A stretch of 64,000 nt of DNA from Siphonodentalium dalli (Eukaryota; Mollusca; Scaphopoda; Gadilida; Siphonodentaliidae). Both the position numbers and the translations under genes were made by a program. The notes under the pieces are model-generated. The model searched no databases. It saw nothing but the letters and a program-made list of their open reading frames with translations, and had not been told where the DNA came from. This document shows, in pieces, positions 56,811-64,000 of the stretch (the stretch's first letter is position 1; the number at the start of each line of letters is the position of its first letter). The stretch spans positions 219,806,205 through 219,870,204 of the forward strand of contig CP136064.1 of NCBI GenBank assembly GCA_032622095.1. Reading direction: 5' to 3'.

Positions 56811-57784
56811 CATTTTGTCCCCGCTTCCCAAGTTCGTCTTAATTCTTTTAAAAACACCGTCACCAGTGGAAAGCCAAGTGAATTCACGGTAATCGCCGCC
56901 AGTCATGTCTGGCAGATGTTATTTCAGAGACCCGTTAGTTCGACGTTCATAGTCATATTGTTGTAAAAACCAGGTTACTCCTATAGGATATACCCTATCT
57001 ATGTTAACGTTGTCAAGTGAGTGACATATTTCTCAAAAAGCCCTTCGGTAAAGACAGATATAGGGACGTCGCGAGAATGGTGAATGAGTATCTCATCCCG
57101 CAATAATAGTCAAATGTCCAATTGAGATTTAATCCCTGACACACCGAACAGATAAGGTTGAAAATGTTCTGGTAGCTTGATTTGGAAATCTCCATCTAAA
57201 ATCTTTAGTTACCAGTTGAAACATTTACTTTAAAGGGGTCACACGAATAGTGTATTGGATAAAGGTAATCAAAGATTCTGCCAAACTTAAATATATTGCG
57301 ATTCCCGTTAAAGTGTTACAGTTACTTGCACAGGGCGTGATGACAGCGGGTGGATGGGTATCTTATCCCACAACTATAGTCAAAATATTGAATATTTTGA
57401 AAGTTCATGCCTGTCACATCAGCCGTAAATATCAGACCGAAATAGGTTCATACTGTTCAGCCAGCTTGATTCTGATATTTCCAATAAAAAAAAATTGAGG
57501 TACCATTTTGATCAGTTCAATATTAAGTGGTGCAGATTGTAATTTAGTGGACACCCACCCCCAATTGAAGGGGATTTTCGTCCAAATGTTCCAGAATTGG
57601 AAAGTTTATGCCTGATACATCAGCTTGAAACATCAGTTAAAATATAGGTTGACATTGTTCTGATAGCTCGATGGGGTGCAAATTGTATATTCCGGACTCG
57701 GTGAATTTTGGTGGTGTTCAGTGGGTGCAGTTGGAAATTGTATCCACACCGAGAGGAAACAAGCGAGCCTATGTATAACAAACT

Positions 57785-57790
57785 TTTATT
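57785..57790 (-). promoter_or_regulatory. AATAAA of CDC25 copy 3
   Basis: Same position relative to the stop codon as in copies 1 and 2. Confidence 0.5.
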
Positions 57791-57963
57791 AAAACATAAG
57801 TATAACAGTGTCAATAATATATAAATATAAATATATAATTAACATCCACACGCCAGCATGTGAATGGGCACATTTAAATAGCACTGTGACGTCGCAATAT
57901 CACTAAATGGCTTGATCCTTTACTCTCTATGTACGTCCAAAGCTCCGATAGCAGCATGAACAT

Positions 57964-60900
57964 TTATAATTTCAAACTTCTAATTGACGCACGCTTCCTC
58001 TCCGTTGCTGACCATGACTTGGATTCGACCCGGAAATGACGTAAATCTGACTTGTGGTTTTGGTGTAGCATGGGTGTGTAGGCATCTGGATCGCAATGCG
58101 TCTGAAAAAAATAGCAGAAACCTATTTAAAGTACAATGTTGTTCGACAGAGGTCAGACATTTTCGCGAACAGTAAAGTACATGCATATGGCACTATTGCA
58201 AAACGCAAAAATATGGCACTTCGAAATCGAAATCAGGCTATTATTAGTGAACAATGAAGACAAAATCAGGATGACATTATTTGTTGAATCAAAAGGATTT
58301 ATGATAACGGATCGAAATGACCCATTTGGACCTCCAAGTGCGCAGTTGGAAGGATAAATAGAAATTATTAATAAATATTCAAAATACTAACGGTAAACAG
58401 ATTTCATGCATGTGAGATAACGCTCTTTATTCTTACCATATCTGGAATAAACTAACGAGGAACGCTCTCGGTTGTTTCATACTAGCGAAAAATTTGCATC
58501 TTTTGATGGCACATTAAGTCTGTATAACATTAATTGATAAATACATATTAATTGATCAAGCTTTTTTTATTGCACCAGAATGTGTCAAAAGCGACGAGTA
58601 TTTGGGTATCAATTGATACTTCATATTACCGTGGGTATTTAATATGACTGTATTGAGGATCGACTACATTATCACGTATCATATCTATATGTGACTCTTA
58701 TAATGTGAATAACTCACCACATTACTCTCATAGAAAGCTTTGTATCCTCCTTCCAGCAGATAAACCTCGGGGAAGTTCAGGAACGGGTATCTCTCAGCGT
58801 TCTCTTCTCGGTCCATTTGCCGCAAGAATCGTAAACTGAAAACAGAAAGATAAGCTTAAATATAAATCACAATGTATTGACGAAATTATTCCAGCACCAC
58901 ATGCTCCACGAACACTCTGGTATGATGATGGTTTGATGCGCCCGCTGTGACCGGGTGACTGTGGGTTGTGGTTAATGCAGCCAACTCCCCGTGTGCGTAC
59001 TGTTAGATGGGCACTCTACAATGTTATTCCACGCTGTAAATGTTTGCCATTAATTTAGATAATAACGAGTTTCGCCTATAATATATTTTTGAAAAGTTAT
59101 CTTACATGTTCGCCCATCGGACCTAATCTCAGAGTAACATGTGACATCATGCTTGATATTAATCACTGTCTAATATTAAAGGGCATGGAACATATACCCT
59201 TCGATATTCAAAGCGATATTTTAAGGTGAGGAATTACGTTAATTGTTTTCATATGATATAAAAATTAGCGGAATTTAAGAATTTCATTTATAAATATCTG
59301 TATCTTATCGAAATTCGCTAATTTGATTCCGTGTTATTCGTCAACTTGTAACTACGTGATTCATATTTAGTGATCATAACATAGAATAGTTTGCTTGTGA
59401 TGTCATAATTATATTATATAACTGATAACAGAGAATTTCGTTATCTACTTACAGAGATGGCGCCCGCTCGCTGGAGAATTCACAGTGCAGAATGAGCTTC
59501 TTATCGCTGGCTTTGTGTTTGTGGAAGAATTCCGTCATCTCCTCTCTTGTGTAAATGTTGATGGCACCCTAGATATATAATTGATACGCTATTGAACAAC
59601 AATGAAGTATTCATTTTACATGAAGTAATTAAAAGTTATCGCTGTGTATTGTTAAACATTGTTTCGGTATTGGTAGCCATCGCGTTTTCTTCCAAACCAA
59701 AATATTCTGGGAAAACACAACGTTTGCAACTTTTCAAACTTCATTAAAATTCTAACCAAAAGCTATTTGAGCGAATCGGTGCGTGTACCCAATCAAAACA
59801 TAGATTTCAGTTCTTATGATTTCTTTGAAATAATCAACTGTATAGTTCGATTTAGGTTGTATGTATATGTATCTGCTCGAAGACATTAAAAATAATTTTG
59901 AGTTATACGTTATCTGTCTGCAAAATCTAATAACAAATGTGTCAAGTTTTTCCTGAATGCAATCGATGGCGCCAAGTATGTCGAATATAAGAAATGACAC
60001 AAGACAAAAAGCAATATTAAGTTTGTGCCAACTCAACGTTTCTTAAGCTTAGAATACAAATTATCTATATGTCTTCTGGTATTTCCTTAATGTCGATATA
60101 ATGATATTTTTACTGCACAAAATCGTCCTCACATCTTACCTTGATATGCCCTCCTTCGTATTCATACGGGTATCGACAGTCAATGATCGTGAAGTCGTTG
60201 AGGCATTTCATATCATCGTCGTGTAGTTCTGCCAATCGAAATATCGTATTCATGTCATTGCGAATCATAATCATATAGGGCTGGTCGTTCAGCTGGGCAA
60301 TAAAATAGAAGTCCGTTTGGTTTATTTCTGTTTTTATTTATTGCGCTGATTACTGCCTTGAAAAGGGCTTGCTTGCCGTTTCTGTGCTTTCTCTCTATAA
60401 TGAACGAAACTTGACCAACCTAACGACTACGTAAATCTCGAACAGACCAGTGTGCTTACTATGTTATACAGGTTACCGTTGCACGTGTGAACATTTGCAT
60501 ATATGAAAAGCAACCATTGCAGCTCACATTGATAATGTCTGGCATTTACGAGAAGTATGTATACTGAGCACACCTACCGTTGTTGGAGAGATGCATTTCA
60601 GGTCTTTATGCTTCCCGTCAACAAGCGGCAGTAAGAGTGTCTGAAATAGACGAAAATAAAGTTTTATTATATATTATTAAATTGTTGTGAATATTTATAT
60701 GTTTGGTACTCAAAGGATATTCTGTCTCTCGAAAATCATACCCCGACAGATGTGTCTACCAATTTTTGACACTTCGTCTCCTATGACTAGGTGTTGTAAT
60801 TTTAAGAAATGAATTCCGGAATTAGTTTAGTTTAATATACATTCAGCATAAGGAGTTGGAGCACAAGTTACAAGACTTTACAAGTAGCTCACCTCCAAGC

Positions 60901-62608
60901 ATAATATTACAACATGTTGACAATACACCCAAACCGATCAAAGCAGACAAGCATGATTTGTCTTTGTGACATGTACTGAATTACAGAGTACGTGAGTACG
61001 GTCGTTGTGCACGTGAGGGTGGTTACAAACTGCAGAGTGTTTGTGCTATTAGTTCATATTTGACGGCCAACTGTTATTTCAGCCCAGCGATCATATGGTC
61101 AATTATACCTTGTGGATACTGTATATTATTTCTGCCAAAATACTTCAACATTCTTACTAAAATATCCAATCCCAGAGGATCATGATATGCGCATGTCTGA
61201 TTATTCGATAGCGCGCTATCGGAAGGAAGAAAACATCAACAAAGAGGATAATAAAACTCACCGATGAACCGTCTCCAGCCAAACTATTATCGTCCTCTAA
61301 TTTCGCAACGGCCGACATGACGTCAAACTGTTCAGGTGTTTCATCTGTGTTTACACCGACGTTGAGTCTCTTGTGTATCGTCCTGTCGTTGTCATAGGAA
61401 CGATGTCGTTTCAATGACTTCCTCATCCCTACTGGTCGCCTCATCTGAAATTTATACACATTTTCGTTAACTCAACAGAGCACTTATGGTTTGAGATCCG
61501 ACAATGAGGACTTACAGAAGTCCTCCTCTGCTGATTATCAGTAAGTTGCATTTACATTATGCCGTCCAGTGATGGCGGAACCGGTTCGATTCCCGACAAT
61601 CGGGATTGGCGGTCAAAAATAATTGATCCAAGTGACTCACCTGCTGGTAACATATTGCAGCTCTAAATGCAAAGGCGTTTGCTTGACTACTATACACATT
61701 ACGAGAAACAACCAGATCAGAGAGGGTGTTTGCGGGAAATCGTTGGCATTGATGGTGCTATATTATGGCAATAACACGGCGCTCCCATCTTAATGAAAAC
61801 CTACGTTGAATGCGGGACTTTCCGTGGAGGTTGAAATGTATACATTTTTTTTTAAAGTTGCAAGAGCCCCCCCCCCCCCCCTCCCCGACGCCTCAATCAG
61901 TAAGATGGGTAACACACTAGGCTACACAGCGAAAGTGGAGACCGTTCGATTATCGACAACAAGCGAGATTGGGTTCTACTGTAACGTCGCATTAATGGCA
62001 CAATGGCCACTTTAACAATGGGGATCTTCAGCAATCAGTGTATTGCAGAATAATTTTCACTACGCAGTATGTCTAAAAATACACTCTTTGAATGCGATCA
62101 CGACGTTGAAACGGGGCGTCTATCTCGTAAACACTTACGTCGAATGCAGGGCTCTCCGTGGAAGTTGGTTGCTTCGAAGGAGATTCGAAAGAAACGTCAA
62201 TTCCACTGTCACGTGACGTCTCGTCATGAAAACGTGGTTGAGATCAGGAGGTTATTGGGCTCCAAGTAATGGATGTATTCATTGTATCATAGTCGCAGTC
62301 AGCGTCGTGAACATCAGATAGCTGAAAACAATCAAAGAACACATATAGTATACGTTAGACATGAATGTTTTGACTACTTGTATATGCATTATACACAAAT
62401 TATAAAAGTCGTTGTTTGTATATATTGTTTTAACATTTGCAATGCAAGAACTTGTCATTAACTCTTAAAATTATAATCTCTTTCTACATTTCATGTTTGT
62501 TTCTCGTCCAGAATAAAATGCATGGAGTTCAATAACTTCAATTATAAAAAAAATTCGGATTGCGTAAATATCATGACAGTATACCTGAACTGAGTGTATA
62601 TTCTCCAT
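57964..62608 (-). pseudogene. CDC25 copy 3, broken
   Basis: The same eight exon positions are recognisable on the minus strand: 62608-62585, 62321-62139, 61444-61262, 60640-60578, a damaged exon 5 ending at 60140, 59568-59453, 58835-58718, 58101-57964. Two lesions are seen. Codon 26 of exon 2 is TGA (62,246-62,244) where copy 1 has CGA and copy 2 AGA, which would end the protein after 33 residues. A 74-base deletion at about 60,234 removes the intron 4 acceptor and the first base of exon 5; using the next AG (GGCAG) shifts frame and soon meets TGA. The catalytic exons, including HCEFSSER, are otherwise intact, and the promoter TATA is kept, so a transcript could still be made. The damage looks recent. 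Confidence 0.85.
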
Positions 62609-62668
62609 CTCTATATTCTCTTTGCTTGAAATTACGTGAACAAACTGAAGATGTTCTGGTCGTGTGGG

Positions 62669-62678
62669 TTATATATAC
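62669..62678 (-). promoter_or_regulatory. TATA box of CDC25 copy 3
   Basis: GTATATATAACC on the minus strand about 62 bases upstream of the exon 1 ATG at 62,608, unchanged although the coding sequence is broken. Confidence 0.45.
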
Positions 62679-64000
62679 TAAGTCGAGGATGGAATTGAGG
62701 CTTAAATTTTGTCGAGTGTCGATACGGCGATTAACACTTGTCTGACAAGCGATCTGATTATCTGAATACAGATCTACAGAACTCGACAAGGTTGCTGCCG
62801 TATAAGTGTCTAGACGTGCTAACACCCTAATCAGCACCAACATCCAGCCCAACCCCAATTAATGTAACGCTATATGTGAGTTGTGATATTCTATAGGGTT
62901 GAGTTGTCATTGTAGTGATCTGGTCATTAAGAATTTAATGGTGTAGGTAATATATTTAGGGCCATAACGGGATTACATTTTCTCTAATATGATTTATTAG
63001 CTGGCTCTATTCAAATTTAAATGTCTGTTATTGGTATGAAAGCAAACCAAAATGTTCTGATCTCAACCTAAAGTAATCGCAGACAGAAATAGGTCGAGAG
63101 GAAGTCGTCATAAATCATAAACGTGCGTCACATTTTAGTCGAATGTGGCGATACAAAAATCCGCCCACGGTTTGACTAATGGTGGTGGATGTCGTCTAAA
63201 TGTCCATACGTCTATCTTCCTGTCTGTCTGTGTCACGACATATAAGCGCCACATCTCCAACACTCGACAGACTGTTTTCCCATTTGGGGGGGGGGTGGGG
63301 CTTCTAATCAAGCACATACTTACTATGACTATGCTTATTTATTCATAACTCATTCATATGATTTTACAGTTATATACACAGTGTAATAGTATAACATTCA
63401 ATGAGCTATCGGGGACAGCATAACCAAGAAGGTTGTCTGCCTGCCGTCCCCGTTGAAAAGTAATATAACTATACAAGTAATAATAATTTTAATGTATCTA
63501 GGTTTTGTCTTGTTAACTGTAAACATTGGTATATAAATGTCTGTTTTTTAATAAATAATAATATAATTCGTTTGTCGTTCACCGTTCATCGCTCAGTTTG
63601 TGATATACTTATGCGACAACTCGACCACATCATCTCCGATTCACACCACATGATTATATTGCTGATGTGCTTGTTTCAGAGCAATAGATACGGCAAGGAA
63701 CGTGATCAACATTTCATATTTTTGTGATAAGTGCTTCGGACATTCGATTGAAGAAAACATAGTTTCAAACGCAACAGCAGTATGTCATTGTTGTTTGTCT
63801 GCTTATTATGTCCAACTTTGAGAACTTTTGACTGTCTTTCTTGCAATGTATGTTCGCAATCGATTGTCCGAACTATGCAATACTGTTAGGACCAACATAC
63901 AATGGGGCGGGGAAATTGGAACTCGCCAAACTAGGAAACCGCCGAAAGCGACAAAACATCTGGTACACATGCGCGCATGCAGATCACCACGCGAGGGAAC

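Larger units (their letters stand above)
56811..64000. repeat. CDC25 segmental duplication, unit 3 (cut by the window end)
   Basis: Begins GACATTTTGTCCCCGCTTCC like unit 2. Left of about 60,170 it carries copy 2-specific bases (for example CCTCACATCTTACC, TTCATACGGGTATCG); right of about 60,387 it carries copy 1-specific bases (TGCTTTCTCTCTATAATGAA). The window ends inside the inverted-repeat element that lies at 42.6 kb in unit 1. Confidence 0.9.

Overview
This is eukaryotic nuclear DNA, most likely from a marine invertebrate (a mollusc or other lophotrochozoan is my guess; the sequence does not settle it). It is AT-rich, dominated by repeats and has few genes. The genes have short GT-AG introns, TATA boxes and AATAAA signals, and there are no operons or bacterial signals.

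Layout. 1-3,700: a ~1.1 kb repeat family in tandem, each copy with a long palindrome; the third copy is split by another inverted-repeat element. 4,980-6,990: a foldback element abutting a TATA box, then an uninterrupted 547-codon gene for an acyl-adenylate-forming enzyme (acyl-CoA synthetase/4CL/luciferase superfamily). 7,000-29,800: no convincing gene, but several foldback or inverted-repeat elements (8.3-10.2, 10.7-11.5, 11.9-12.3, 14.8-19.1 and 20.2-20.7 kb), minisatellites, a tRNA-like SINE and fragments of a LINE reverse transcriptase. The 14.8-19.1 kb element has ~1.25 kb arms around a minisatellite core. 29,800-33,770: a ~4 kb array of 75/66 bp units with a long open minus-strand frame coding a 25/22-residue Asp/His/Lys/Arg-rich repeat protein.

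35,368-64,000: three tandem copies of a ~9-12 kb segment, each carrying a minus-strand CDC25 dual-specificity phosphatase gene. By hand I resolved eight phase-compatible exons per copy. Copies 1 (306 aa) and 2 (305 aa) are intact and keep the rhodanese-fold [14 protein letters not shown] motif, the HCEFSSER catalytic loop and a DSG-type degron-like motif. Copy 3 is broken by a TGA codon in exon 2 and a 74 bp deletion that removes the exon 5 splice acceptor. Its left part matches copy 2 and its right part copy 1, and the switch interval contains the deletion, which suggests unequal exchange or gene conversion. Retroelement-derived 3'-end repeats of ~120 bp lie at the segment junctions.

The main biological story is the local expansion and decay of a mitotic-entry phosphatase gene, with duplicated promoter/first-exon cassettes, next to an unusual charged-repeat array. 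CDC25 removes inhibitory phosphates from cyclin-dependent kinase. The adenylating enzyme and the repeat protein show no evident functional link to it.
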